DNA of 64,000 bases from Polaribacter sp. Q13 (GTDB lineage: Bacteria; Bacteroidota; Bacteroidia; Flavobacteriales; Flavobacteriaceae): positions 3,802,001 through 3,866,000 of the forward strand of contig NZ_CP074436.1 of assembly GCF_016858305.2 (NCBI RefSeq), read 5' to 3'. A program made the translations under genes and the position numbers. The notes below the pieces were generated by a model. It did no database searches. It saw only the letters and a program-made list of their open reading frames with translations, and was not told where the DNA came from. Within the stretch, counting starts at the first letter, position 1; the number at the start of each line of letters is the position of its first letter. Shown here in pieces: positions 46,563 to 54,482 of the stretch.

Positions 46563-47022
46563 AACTTAATACATTTGACTACTAATTTAAGACTTTTGTC
46601 TTTATTTAAAAAACATTTTTACATTTTTTTTCTTTAATAAATATTATTTAAAAGGTTTTTACTATTGATTACAGTGTGTTATGAAATATTTTAACATAAA
46701 AAAAGGAACTACATTGCTGTAATTCCTTTTATTTATCGATGTCATTCCGAAATGAGACTATTTTGTTCTTTCGACTTCGCTCAAGATAAACTAATAAGAA
46801 ATCTTAGTATTTTCATCTAAAAATCACTATTATTTGGACTATTTTTAATAGAATCTACACAAATTTAATTTCAATTTACTTTTGATGTTTTACCAATTTT
46901 CAAAGGGCTGCAATGAGCGATAAAGCAACCGAAATAGAATCATTTTTAAACGAATTTTATTTTGAGTATAAAATATTTAAGTTTTAATACTAAATAACAG
47001 CGAGTGTATTTATAGTCGTTTT
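46563..47022. other. Intergenic region with a terminator/REP cassette
   Basis: 460 bp. Apart from the cassette (46701-46803), a 24-codon plus-strand frame at 46913-46987 (starts MSDKATEIESFLNEFYF) looks like the beginning of a lost gene, but it is too short to name. Confidence 0.5.
46701..46803. repeat. Terminator plus REP-like cassette, copy 2
   Basis: AAAAGGAACTACA-TTGC-TGTAATTCCTTTT hairpin, then ATCGATGTCATTCCGAAATG, then TTCGACTTCGCTCAAGAT. Downstream of the aldolase gene on the minus strand. Confidence 0.8.
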
Positions 47023-47913
47023 TTAAGTAATTGAAGCTTTATATATACTATCTATAGCACTGTCTAAAGCCAATGAAAACTCATCTGTACTTTGTTGAAA
47101 TTTTAAATTGTTTAAAAGAGCTCTAGAAAAACTAGCTATTACACCTTTATTTTTAGCTAATAATGTGTTTGCTGTTTCAATATCATACCCTCCAGAAAGT
47201 GCAAATACTCTAATAACTTTAGGGTGGTTTACTAAGTCTTTATAAAAATCTGGAACTGTTGGTAATGTTAATTTTAAAATAACAGATTGATTTTCGTCTA
47301 ACTTATCTAATTCTAACAGAATATTTTGCTTTAAAAGGGCTTCAATTTCAACTTTGTCTTTCGCATGAATATCAACTTCTGGTTCTAGAATAGGAATTAA
47401 ACCACATTCAAGAATATCTAAACCAAAAGCAAATTGTTGTTTTACAATATCTCTAATTCCGTTTAAATTGTTTTCATAAATTACAGAACGCATTTTTGTT
47501 CCGAATATGCCTAATTTCTTAGCTTCAGATAAACGAGACTTCATGTTTGGTATGGGTTTCATTAATTTAGCACCCTCTTTAAGATTTTCCAATCCTTTAT
47601 CAATTTTTAAAAAAGGGACAATATGTTTTTCTAATAAATAAGAAGGTACGGGCTTTTTATCTATTAAACCATTCATTGTTCTTTCAAAAAGAATGACACC
47701 TAAAATTTTATTTGGAGTAAAGTTTTTATCAGAAATTACTCGAGTACGCATATCATGAATGAGTTGGAACATCTCTGTTTCATCTTTATATTGATCCTCT
47801 GCAATACCGTAACCTAATAGTGCTTTTGGTGTACTTCCTCCACTCTGATCTAAAGCGGCAATAAATCCTTTACCTTCCTTAATGCTTTTTAATTGCTCTT
47901 GAAATGTGTACAT
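47023..47913 (-). CDS. fda: Class I fructose-bisphosphate aldolase
   Basis: 296 residues that follow the Staphylococcus-type class I aldolase throughout: GKGFIAALDQSGGSTPKAL, MFQLIHDMRTRV, ILGVILFERTM, VPFLKIDKGL, FGTKMRS, PILEPEVDIHAKDK, LKLTLPTVP with the Schiff-base Lys, and ALSGGYDIETAN. It cleaves fructose 1,6-bisphosphate without a metal ion. Monocistronic. Confidence 0.95.
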   Translation of the reverse strand: MYTFQEQLKSIKEGKGFIAALDQSGGSTPKALLGYGIAEDQYKDETEMFQLIHDMRTRVISDKNFTPNKILGVILFERTMNGLIDKKPVPSYLLEKHIVPFLKIDKGLENLKEGAKLMKPIPNMKSRLSEAKKLGIFGTKMRSVIYENNLNGIRDIVKQQFAFGLDILECGLIPILEPEVDIHAKDKVEIEALLKQNILLELDKLDENQSVILKLTLPTVPDFYKDLVNHPKVIRVFALSGGYDIETANTLLAKNKGVIASFSRALLNNLKFQQSTDEFSLALDSAIDSIYKASIT

Positions 47914-48367
47914 GAAATTATGATTTTAGTATTAAAAAAAAAACTAGTTTTTTAGCTATATAAAGGTGCAAAAAGTTAATTCATTCAACAACAAAAAGAA
48001 CATAAAAAAACCGTTAAATTTTATTTAAAAATTTGCTGTTTTTATTTGCTGACATGATTATGTTATTTTGATAGTGAGTATTTTAGAGGTGTTAAAAAAT
48101 ATAAATGCAATAGAATAATACGAGATGCTGTTGTTTTTTAAATTGTAAATAATTCTATTCAAATTAAATTTATTAAATAAAGGTCTTAGTTCTAATGTTT
48201 CTGTGTAAATAATTATAATTCAAATAGTTATTGTGTGTATTGGCAGTTTCTTATAAAAAAAGAGCAATAAAAAAAGGAACTACATTGCTGTAATTCCTTT
48301 TGTGATTTATAAGATTCCTCAATCGCCTAAAAGGGCTCATTTCGGAATGACATATGTTATATTGTAG
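47914..48367. other. Intergenic region with a terminator/REP cassette
   Basis: 454 bp of very AT-rich DNA. Only the cassette at 48272-48356 was recognised; no coding or RNA signal was seen in the rest. Confidence 0.6.
48272..48356. repeat. Terminator plus REP-like cassette, copy 3
   Basis: Hairpin AAAAGGAACTACA-TTGC-TGTAATTCCTTTT identical to copy 2, followed by a REP piece in the opposite orientation (CTCATTTCGGAATGACA). Downstream of lysS on the minus strand. Confidence 0.8.
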
Positions 48368-50062
48368 TTAAACTATCTCTACAAACAAACCTTCGTCTGT
48401 TTTAGAAACTTTAGCTACTTTATGTTTAGTTAAACCTTTAATGGTTTTATCCCATTTTTTGTTAGACAAGCCAGATTTTACTTTTAAATCATTTAAATCT
48501 ATTTTTTCTACTTTGGTAATAATTGCCAAAAGTGCTTTTTCATCATCATTCAATTCAACAGAAGCAGCCTTTTTCTCTGGTCTCATTTGAGGGAAGAAAA
48601 GTACTTCTTGTATCGATTGATTGTTGGTTAAAAACATAATTAAACGGTCCATTCCAATTCCCATTCCAGACGTTGGTGGCATTCCGTATTCTAAAGCTCT
48701 TAAGAAATCTTCATCAATAAATTCGGTAGCTTCATCATCACCTTTTTGCGCCAATTTAAGTTGATGCTCAAAACGCTCACGTTGATCAATTGGGTCATTC
48801 AATTCAGAATATGCATTTGCAATTTCTTTACCACAAACCATTAATTCAAAACGCTCTGTTAATTCTGGGTTGTCTCTGTGTTCTTTACAAAGAGGAGACA
48901 TTTCTTTCGGGTAATCTGTAATAAAAGTAGGCTGAATGTAATTTGCTTCACATTTTTCACCAAAAATTTCATCAATTAATTTTCCTTTCCCCATGGTTTC
49001 ATCCACAGGAATATTCATTCCTTTTGCAGCCGTTCTAATTTCATCTTCAGTTTTTCCAGTAATGTCAAAACCAGTAAAATGTTTAATAGAATCTGCCATT
49101 GTAACTCTGGCGTACGGTGCTTTAAAATCTATTTTGTGTTCACCAAAAGTAGCTTCAGAAGTTCCGTTTACAGCTATTGCACAATGCTCTAAAAGTTTTT
49201 CAGAAAAGTCCATCATCCAATTGTAATCTTTGTAAGAAACATAGATTTCCATGGCTGTAAATTCAGGATTATGAGTTCTGTCCATTCCTTCATTTCTAAA
49301 GTTTTTAGAGAATTCATACACACCATCAAAACCACCAACAATTAGTCTTTTTAAATACAATTCATTAGCTATTCTCATGTATAAGGGAATGTCTAATGAG
49401 TTATGGTGTGTCATAAAAGGTCTTGCTGCAGCTCCTCCAGGAATTGGTTGTAAAACCGGAGTTTCAACTTCAAAATAACCAGCGTCATTAAAGAAAGAAC
49501 GCATAGCATTAAATAATTTTGTTCTTTTAATAAACACCTCTTTTACATGCGGATTTACAACTAAATCTGCATATCGCTGTCTGTATCTTAATTCTGGATC
49601 TGTAAAAGCATCATACGTAACACCATCTTTTACTTTAGGTAAAGGCAATGGTTTTAAAGACTTACTTAACAACGTAAAATTCTTAACACGCACTGTTTTT
49701 TCTCCCACTTTAGTGGTAAACAATTCACCTTCAATTCCTACAAAATCACCTAAATCTAGTAATTTTTTAAAAACATCATTGTACAAGGTTTTATCCTCTC
49801 CAGCACAAATTTCATCTCTGTTAAAATACACTTGTATTCTACCTTCTCCATCTTGCAATTGCGCAAAAGAAGCCTTTCCTTGTATGTTGATAGACATTAA
49901 TCTACCAGCAATAATTACCTTTTTTCCCTCAACATAATCCTTCTTTATTTCTTTAGAATTAGAATCTACAGGATATAAATCTGCAGGATACGGATTGATG
50001 CCTAAAGCGCGTAATTTTACAAGCTTTTCTCTACGTACAACTTCTTGTTCTGATAATTGCAT
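48368..50062 (-). CDS. lysS: Lysyl-tRNA synthetase (class II)
   Basis: 564 residues from the ATG at 50062. An N-terminal OB anticodon-binding fold (VIIAGRLMSINIQGKASFAQLQD) is followed by the class II core: motif 2 FRNEGMDRTHNPEFTAMEIY and motif 3 GMPPTSGMGIGMDRLIMFL. A ~60-residue C-terminal extension (LNDDEKALLAIITKVEK...) has a winged-helix look and is usual in Bacteroidota. The open frame extends to 50128, but a TATCTTTG promoter element (50098-50105) lies within that extension, so 50062 is the start. Confidence 0.96.
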   Translation of the reverse strand: MQLSEQEVVRREKLVKLRALGINPYPADLYPVDSNSKEIKKDYVEGKKVIIAGRLMSINIQGKASFAQLQDGEGRIQVYFNRDEICAGEDKTLYNDVFKKLLDLGDFVGIEGELFTTKVGEKTVRVKNFTLLSKSLKPLPLPKVKDGVTYDAFTDPELRYRQRYADLVVNPHVKEVFIKRTKLFNAMRSFFNDAGYFEVETPVLQPIPGGAAARPFMTHHNSLDIPLYMRIANELYLKRLIVGGFDGVYEFSKNFRNEGMDRTHNPEFTAMEIYVSYKDYNWMMDFSEKLLEHCAIAVNGTSEATFGEHKIDFKAPYARVTMADSIKHFTGFDITGKTEDEIRTAAKGMNIPVDETMGKGKLIDEIFGEKCEANYIQPTFITDYPKEMSPLCKEHRDNPELTERFELMVCGKEIANAYSELNDPIDQRERFEHQLKLAQKGDDEATEFIDEDFLRALEYGMPPTSGMGIGMDRLIMFLTNNQSIQEVLFFPQMRPEKKAASVELNDDEKALLAIITKVEKIDLNDLKVKSGLSNKKWDKTIKGLTKHKVAKVSKTDEGLFVEIV

Positions 50063-50097
50063 TTGCTGTTTAGTTTTCTGATGTTTATTTAAGAACG

Positions 50098-50105
50098 CAA
50101 AGATA
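50098..50105 (-). promoter_or_regulatory. -7 promoter element of lysS
   Basis: TATCTTTG on the minus strand, 36 bp upstream of the chosen lysS ATG. Confidence 0.6.
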
Positions 50106-50158
50106 CAATCAAATGCATTAATAGCCAATTGAGAATAAAATAAAAAACAGTAACTTTA

Positions 50159-50189
50159 TTTGAGAATATTTAAAAACTTCGTATATTTG
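50159..50189 (+). promoter_or_regulatory. Consensus promoter of a small RNA
   Basis: TTTG at 50159-50162, 19 bp, then TATATTTG at 50182-50189: both Bacteroidota sigma-factor elements at the expected spacing. It is divergent from the lysS promoter. Confidence 0.75.
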
Positions 50190-50192
50190 TCG

Positions 50193-50302
50193 GCTGCTTT
50201 TTGTTAGGGCAGCATTAGTTGTGTTGTTTTGGCGCTTTAGTAAAAGCGTCGTGGTTTTGTTAACCAATGGAAAGCTTCCCTGAAACGGGACGCTTTTTTT
50301 TT
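50193..50302 (+). ncRNA. Small structured RNA, family not recognised
   Basis: About 110 nt from a consensus promoter to a T-run. Four hairpins can be drawn: GCTGC/GCAGC (50193-50213), GGCGCTTT/AAAGCGTC (50231-50250), GGTT/AACC (50253-50265), and the terminator GC-TT-CCC/GGG-A-C-GC (50274-50293) followed by nine T's. No open frame fits. The compact domains and strong promoter are typical of an abundant housekeeping or regulatory RNA. It lacks the GGAAGGAAGCAGC-type loop of SRP RNA and the long single bubble of 6S RNA, so I leave it unnamed. Confidence 0.68.
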
Positions 50303-50303
50303 A

Positions 50304-50322
50304 CCCTGAATTTATTTCAGGG
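50304..50322. repeat. Short CCCTGAA palindrome (REP-like)
   Basis: CCCTGAA-N5-TTCAGGG followed by TCTCAC, directly after the RNA's T-run. Similar TCTGAACTTG/GAGATTCTGA pieces occur at about 34677-34721. Confidence 0.55.
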
Positions 50323-50389
50323 TCTCACTTTTTTATGTGATGTGGCAATTTTACTATTAAGTGTAATTCTTTTTTTTTTGTAGCTATTT

Positions 50390-50477
50390 CCAGCTTTCCG
50401 CACTCGCTTTTTTTATCCTGAAAAAGGAATAAAAAAGAGCTCAAACAATTGCTTCAATCTGGGCTAGACTTGTTTGC
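50390..50477 (-). repeat. Structured repeat element, copy 2
   Basis: Read on the minus strand it has the same conserved blocks as 34520-34597 (GCAAACAAG, GATTGAAGCAATTGTTTGAG, GCGAGTGCGGAAA). The inner hairpin is here an A/T-rich stem ending TTCC-TTTTTC-AGGA, and the outer pair is CCAG (50459-50462) with CTGG (50390-50393). Pairing is kept although the bases changed. Confidence 0.65.
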
Positions 50478-50544
50478 AGGCTTATAGTACTAGAGTGATT
50501 TTTATGCTGTATCTATGTTTTCAATGTTTCTATGTGTTCAATTT

Positions 50545-51045
50545 TTAAAAGAAATTTTCTTTAAATTCCCAAAACTGAATAACAAACAGCACAAAATAAA
50601 TAACAGAAATAGAGAATTTAATCGTCGTAGAAGCTAAAAATCCAATGAAGGCCCCAAAAGAAGCTTTTAAAGCTCGGTTGGTGTCTTTACTATCATAAAG
50701 CAATTCCCCAATTAGCGCACCTAAAAAAGTACCAACCAACATACCAAACGGAATAGGAGAGAGCAAGCCAACAATTAATCCGATTGTAGTTCCGTAGACT
50801 CCATATTTAGTGCCGCCAAACCGTTTCGTTCCCATAGCAGGAATAAAGTAATCGAGAATCCAAATTAGAATGGCTAATCCTAAAGTAATACCTAAGAAAG
50901 TCCAATCCATCGGAATAATCTTGGTAAAATGTAATAAAAGTAAACCTATCCAACTTGTTAAAGGTCCGGGTAAAATTGGTAAAAATGAGCCAATAATGCC
51001 TAAGCAAACAAAAAGAAAGCCTAGAAGTAATAAAAATATATCCAT
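50545..51045 (-). CDS. DUF456 family membrane protein
   Basis: 166 residues, four or five membrane helices rich in Gly, with the DUF456 pattern: LGIIGSFLPILPGPLTSWIGLLLLH, then a central DYFIPAMGTKRFGGTKYG and GLLSPIPFGMLVGTFLGALIGEL. The function of the family is unknown. It stands alone on the minus strand. Confidence 0.88.
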   Translation of the reverse strand: MDIFLLLLGFLFVCLGIIGSFLPILPGPLTSWIGLLLLHFTKIIPMDWTFLGITLGLAILIWILDYFIPAMGTKRFGGTKYGVYGTTIGLIVGLLSPIPFGMLVGTFLGALIGELLYDSKDTNRALKASFGAFIGFLASTTIKFSISVIYFVLFVIQFWEFKENFF

Positions 51046-51477
51046 AGTTTATAAATGATAATACTCGCTTAAAGTCAATAATAATGCCAGGTTTTTAGTT
51101 GTAAGACGATTCAAAATAAACCTTGTTACCATTATTCAGCTATAAACCTTGTTTTAATAATGACTAAAATATTAACAGAAGTAGAATAGCAGATTATTGA
51201 AGTAATTTGGTATTTGTAAGGAGCTTCTTTAAAAGAAGTAATTGATAGATTAGCTATACGAAAACTTTTATATAATACCATTTCTATAATTATTGGAATT
51301 TTAAAAAATTGTTATTGAGGAGTTTTCTGTTTGGGGTAATATAAATCTACAGCAACCAAAGTTTATATAAATTATAGATTGGTTATTTTTATGGGTTTAA
51401 ATGAGGAGTTTTTTGAGTGTTAAATCTTTAGAATAAAAGTCGTTAAAGTTTTGTAAATTCACACTTTAATTAAAAGT
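51046..51477. other. Intergenic region holding a dead blaI-like gene
   Basis: 432 bp. The only recognisable content is the decayed repressor gene at 51160-51339; after it, to 51477, nothing else can be read with confidence. Confidence 0.6.
51160..51339 (+). pseudogene. Remnant of a BlaI/MecI/CopY family repressor gene
   Basis: One frame from ATG 51160 reads MTKILTEVE-stop-QIIEVIWYL-stop-GASLKEVIDRLA, then LLYNTISIIIGILKN and two more stops. This is the N-terminal winged helix of BlaI/MecI repressors (pattern LTxxExxIMxxLW, then YNTVxTxxxxL) with stops in place of ordinary codons. All pieces stay in one frame, so it decayed by point mutation. The C-terminal dimerisation part and any partner BlaR/M56 gene are gone. 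Confidence 0.75.
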
Positions 51478-51954
51478 ATGTATTTAAGGTTTTTATCTTT
51501 TTTAATAATGATGGTTTTTATCACTTCGTGTGATTTATTTTGTCCTTCGAAAAGCAATAATACTGTAGCTTTAGATACGATTGTAGATTTTTCTTCTGTA
51601 GATACTTTTCCCTCTTTTAAAGGTTGTGATGCTATTATTGATAAACAACAAAAAGCAGATTGTTTTAGAGCAACTATCCATCAAAAGATGGGAGAAGAGC
51701 TGCAACAATACCATTTATCGGTTAAAGATTCTATCGACGAAATTGTGTATGTGGATGTTATTATTAATGCTGACGGAATTTTTAGTTTAGATACAATTCA
51801 GTCTTCAGAAAATATTAAAAAGGAATTACCAAAGTTAGATAGCTTATTAAAAGCAAGTGTAGAAAATCTTCCAAAAATCTATCCAGCAAATAAACGCGGA
51901 ATTCCGGTTACTACAAAATATAGATTACCAATTAGAATTCAACTAACTGAATAA
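51478..51954 (+). CDS. Lipoprotein with a TonB-C-like domain
   Basis: 158 residues. A lipoprotein signal ends in FITSC, with Cys18 as the lipid site. The second half (VYVDVIINADGIFSLDTIQSSENIKKEL ... YPANKRGIPVTTKYRLPIRIQL) has the strand order and the PA...G.PV...Y..PI.. ending of TonB C-terminal domains as found in Bacteroidota envelope proteins. M56/BlaR proteins of this phylum often carry such a domain, and a dead blaI-like gene lies just upstream. The role is unknown. Confidence 0.6.
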   Translation: MYLRFLSFLIMMVFITSCDLFCPSKSNNTVALDTIVDFSSVDTFPSFKGCDAIIDKQQKADCFRATIHQKMGEELQQYHLSVKDSIDEIVYVDVIINADGIFSLDTIQSSENIKKELPKLDSLLKASVENLPKIYPANKRGIPVTTKYRLPIRIQLTE

Positions 51955-51989
51955 CTTTGCTACCGCAAAACTTAGCAACAACAATTTTC

Positions 51990-52076
51990 ATTTCGACGAG
52001 AGGAGAAATCGCATAACAGTGATCACAAAATCCCAATCAAACTTTATGAGATTTCTCTCTACTTTCGAAATGACAA
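51990..52076. repeat. REP-like inverted repeat
   Basis: Left TTTCGACGAGAGGAGAAATC, right GAGATTTCTCTCTACTTTCGAA, forming a long imperfect palindrome. Related GAGAAATC/GAGATTTCT pieces are at 13330-13392 and 45450. Confidence 0.65.
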
Positions 52077-52110
52077 AACTGTATGTTATCCTTTTTTTTT
52101 GCATAAAAAA

Positions 52111-52138
52111 AAACTCAAACAACTGAATGTTTGAGTTT
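52111..52138 (-). terminator. Intrinsic terminator after obgE
   Basis: A 10-bp stem AAACTCAAAC / GTTTGAGTTT with an A-run on the left that gives the T-run on the minus strand. Confidence 0.82.
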
Positions 52139-52192
52139 CTATTTTTTAATAAATATTAAAAGAATACAAATGGCAACTTGGTTGCCGTTGCC

Positions 52193-53182
52193 TTAATTCA
52201 ACATTTTCCAAAGTTTGTCTTTCAATTCTTGTAATCCTTTTTGAGCAACAGAAGATATAAATATAGCTTCGACACCTTTTGGTAAATCTGCTTTTATTTC
52301 TGCCTCTAATTCCTCATCTAACATATCTGTTTTAGAAATGGCTAATAAACGGTCTTTATCTAACAATTCTGGATTGTGTTGTTTTAGCTCGTTTAAAAGA
52401 ATTTGATATTCTTTATTAATGTCATCACTATCCGCAGGAACTAAGAATAACAACGCCGAATTACGTTCTATATGACGTAAAAAACGATGTCCTAAACCTT
52501 TTCCTTCTGCAGCACCTTCTATAATTCCTGGAATATCTGCAATTACAAATGTTTGATGATTTCTATGTTCTACAATTCCTAAATTAGGTTTTAAAGTAGT
52601 AAAAGCATAATCTGCAATTTTTGGTTTTGCAGAAGTCAATACTGATAATAAAGTAGATTTTCCTGCATTAGGGAAACCAACCAAACCAACATCTGCCAAT
52701 AGTTTTAATTCCATTCTAAACCAGCCATCAAAACCATCCATTCCAGGTTGTGCATATCTTGGTGTTTGATTTGTAGAAGATTTAAAGTTCCAGTTTCCTA
52801 GTCCTCCTTTTCCTCCACGTAATAAAATTACTTCTTTTTGATGTTCTGTAATTTCTATAATTACTTCATCTGTATCTGCATCTTTAATAATGGTACCTAA
52901 AGGCACATCAATATAAATGTCTTCTGCATCTGCACCAGAACTTCTACTAGCACTTCCGCCACCACCACTTTCGGCTCTAAAGTGACGTTTGAATTTTAGG
53001 TGAAATAAGGTCCACATGTTTTTATCACCTCGTAAAATAATGTGTCCTCCACGTCCACCATCTCCACCGTCAGGTCCACCTTTGGTAATATACTTTTCTC
53101 TATGTAAATGCATAGAACCTTGTCCGCCTTTACCAGAAGAAGCGTATATTTTTATGTAATCGACAAAATTTCCTTCAGTCAT
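52193..53182 (-). CDS. obgE: GTPase ObgE/CgtA
   Basis: 329 residues. The Gly-rich Obg domain ([40 protein letters not shown]) fills about 1-160. The G domain follows with GFPNAGKST (G1), [24 protein letters not shown] (G3 and switch II) and SKTDM (G4). There is no OCT domain. It acts in 50S assembly and stress control. The gene lies 84 bp downstream of the hpt-adk fusion gene. Confidence 0.97.
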   Translation of the reverse strand: MTEGNFVDYIKIYASSGKGGQGSMHLHREKYITKGGPDGGDGGRGGHIILRGDKNMWTLFHLKFKRHFRAESGGGGSASRSSGADAEDIYIDVPLGTIIKDADTDEVIIEITEHQKEVILLRGGKGGLGNWNFKSSTNQTPRYAQPGMDGFDGWFRMELKLLADVGLVGFPNAGKSTLLSVLTSAKPKIADYAFTTLKPNLGIVEHRNHQTFVIADIPGIIEGAAEGKGLGHRFLRHIERNSALLFLVPADSDDINKEYQILLNELKQHNPELLDKDRLLAISKTDMLDEELEAEIKADLPKGVEAIFISSVAQKGLQELKDKLWKMLN

Positions 53183-53189
53183 TTTTGTT

Positions 53190-53262
53190 GTGTAATTGTG
53201 TAAATGTTTAAATGTGTAATTGTTCGTGTTTGTTTAAACAATTAAACGCTTAAACAGTTACA
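53190..53262. repeat. Palindromic repeat between obgE and hpt-adk
   Basis: GTGTAATTGT units and TGTTTAAACAATTA with ACGCTTAAACAGTTACAC, forming nested imperfect palindromes. The same units, less complete, are at 23492-23546. Confidence 0.55.
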
Positions 53263-53266
53263 CTTT

Positions 53267-54385
53267 TTATAAAGTATCAAATACTTTTGCAATTCTTTGC
53301 GTAATTTCTTCAATAGAACCCAAACCATTAACGCCATAGTATTTATTTTGAGCGTCAAAATAATCTTTTAAAACAGCTGTTTTGGTGTTGTATTCGTTAA
53401 AACGGTTTCTAATTTTACTTTCATCAGTATCATCTGTTCTTCCGCTTGTTTTTCCTCTTTCTAATAAACGAGTTACTAGAGCATCTTCAGGTACCTCTAA
53501 AGCTACCATTCCGTTTATTTGTTCCCCTTTTTCAGCTAAAAAAGCATCTAAAGCTTCTGCTTGAGACTCTGTTCTTGGAAAACCATCAAAAATAAAACCG
53601 TTGGCATCTGCATTTTTTTCTACTTCTGCTTTTAGCATATTAATAGTTACTTCATCCGGAACTAAATCTCCTTCATCCATATATTTTTTAGCTAACAAAC
53701 CTAATTCTGTTTGGTTTTTAATGTTAAAACGGAATACATCTCCTGTAGAGATATGTACTAAGTTATACATGTCCTTTAAAAAATCTGCTTGTGTTCCTTT
53801 TCCTGCTCCTGGAGGGCCAAATAATACGATGTTTTTCATTTTAGGTTGTGTTGATAGTTGATAAATTGCTGGGTAATTTCTACCTAAACCATTATAATCT
53901 AATCCGTAACCAACAATAAATTTATCTTCAATTCCTTTTCCGATATAATCTATTGGTAATTCTTTTCTAAATACGTCTGGTTTAAAAAATAACGTTGCAA
54001 TTTTTAATTGTTTTAAATTTTTATCCCTAAAGATATTATAAATTTCTTGAAGTGTGTTTCCTGTATCAATAATATCTTCTAATATAATTACAGTTCTTCC
54101 TGTTAAATCTTCATTAATACCTACCAACTGTTTTACGTTTTCTGTAGAAGACGTACCATTATACGAAGCTAATTTTACAAATGAAACTTCACAATCTCCA
54201 TTAAACTCCCTTATAAAGTCGGCAGCAAATAAAAAGCAACCATTTAAAATACCTACAAAAATAGGAACTTCTCCTTTAGGTAAGTCTGCTTTTACTTGAA
54301 CGGCTAATGTTTTTACTATTACTGCTATTTCTTCCTTGTTGATAAAAGGTTTAAAATATAGATCTTGAAGTTTAATAATGCTCAT
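53267..54385 (-). CDS. Fused hypoxanthine phosphoribosyltransferase-adenylate kinase
   Basis: 372 residues, two complete enzymes. Residues 1-178 are an HPRT: PIFVGILNGCFLFAADFIR, SYNGTSSTENV, and the PRPP motif VIILEDIIDTGNTL (99-112). Residues 183-372 are an adenylate kinase: GPPGAGKGT (190-198), STGDVFR, FIFDGFPRTESQAEALD, and LLERGKTSGRTDD with a short lid. Met183 (MKNIVLFG) would be a natural start for a free kinase, so an internal start is possible. The fusion couples purine salvage to AMP/ATP balance. Neighbours are obgE and secDF. Confidence 0.95.
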   Translation of the reverse strand: MSIIKLQDLYFKPFINKEEIAVIVKTLAVQVKADLPKGEVPIFVGILNGCFLFAADFIREFNGDCEVSFVKLASYNGTSSTENVKQLVGINEDLTGRTVIILEDIIDTGNTLQEIYNIFRDKNLKQLKIATLFFKPDVFRKELPIDYIGKGIEDKFIVGYGLDYNGLGRNYPAIYQLSTQPKMKNIVLFGPPGAGKGTQADFLKDMYNLVHISTGDVFRFNIKNQTELGLLAKKYMDEGDLVPDEVTINMLKAEVEKNADANGFIFDGFPRTESQAEALDAFLAEKGEQINGMVALEVPEDALVTRLLERGKTSGRTDDTDESKIRNRFNEYNTKTAVLKDYFDAQNKYYGVNGLGSIEEITQRIAKVFDTL

Positions 54386-54421
54386 TAGAATGTAAATTTT
54401 ATATCTATTTGTGTAATGAAA

Positions 54422-54462
54422 AAACCGTTTTTAATCTGATAGTTACAAATTAAAAACGGTTT
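54422..54462 (-). terminator. Intrinsic terminator after secDF
   Basis: A 14-bp stem AAACCGTTTTTAAT / ATTAAAAACGGTTT with a 13-nt loop, 21 bp beyond the secDF stop. The T-run is only moderate. Confidence 0.72.
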
Positions 54463-54482
54463 CAATATATCTAAAAATTAGT

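Larger units (their letters stand above)
50129..50544. other. Non-coding region between lysS and the DUF456 gene
   Basis: 416 bp containing a promoter-RNA-terminator unit (50159-50302), a CCCTGAA/TTCAGGG hairpin and a structured repeat copy (50390-50477). No protein-coding signal. Confidence 0.7.

Noticed and set aside
46913..46987. 24-codon plus-strand frame starting MSDKATEIESFLNEF
   Set aside because: It reads like the N-terminus of a protein but is far too short and has no neighbour to complete it; treated as possible debris.
50193..50302. Assignment of the small RNA as SRP RNA or 6S RNA
   Set aside because: It lacks the GGAAGGAAGCAGC-type apical loop and the long single bulged hairpin; several short hairpins instead.
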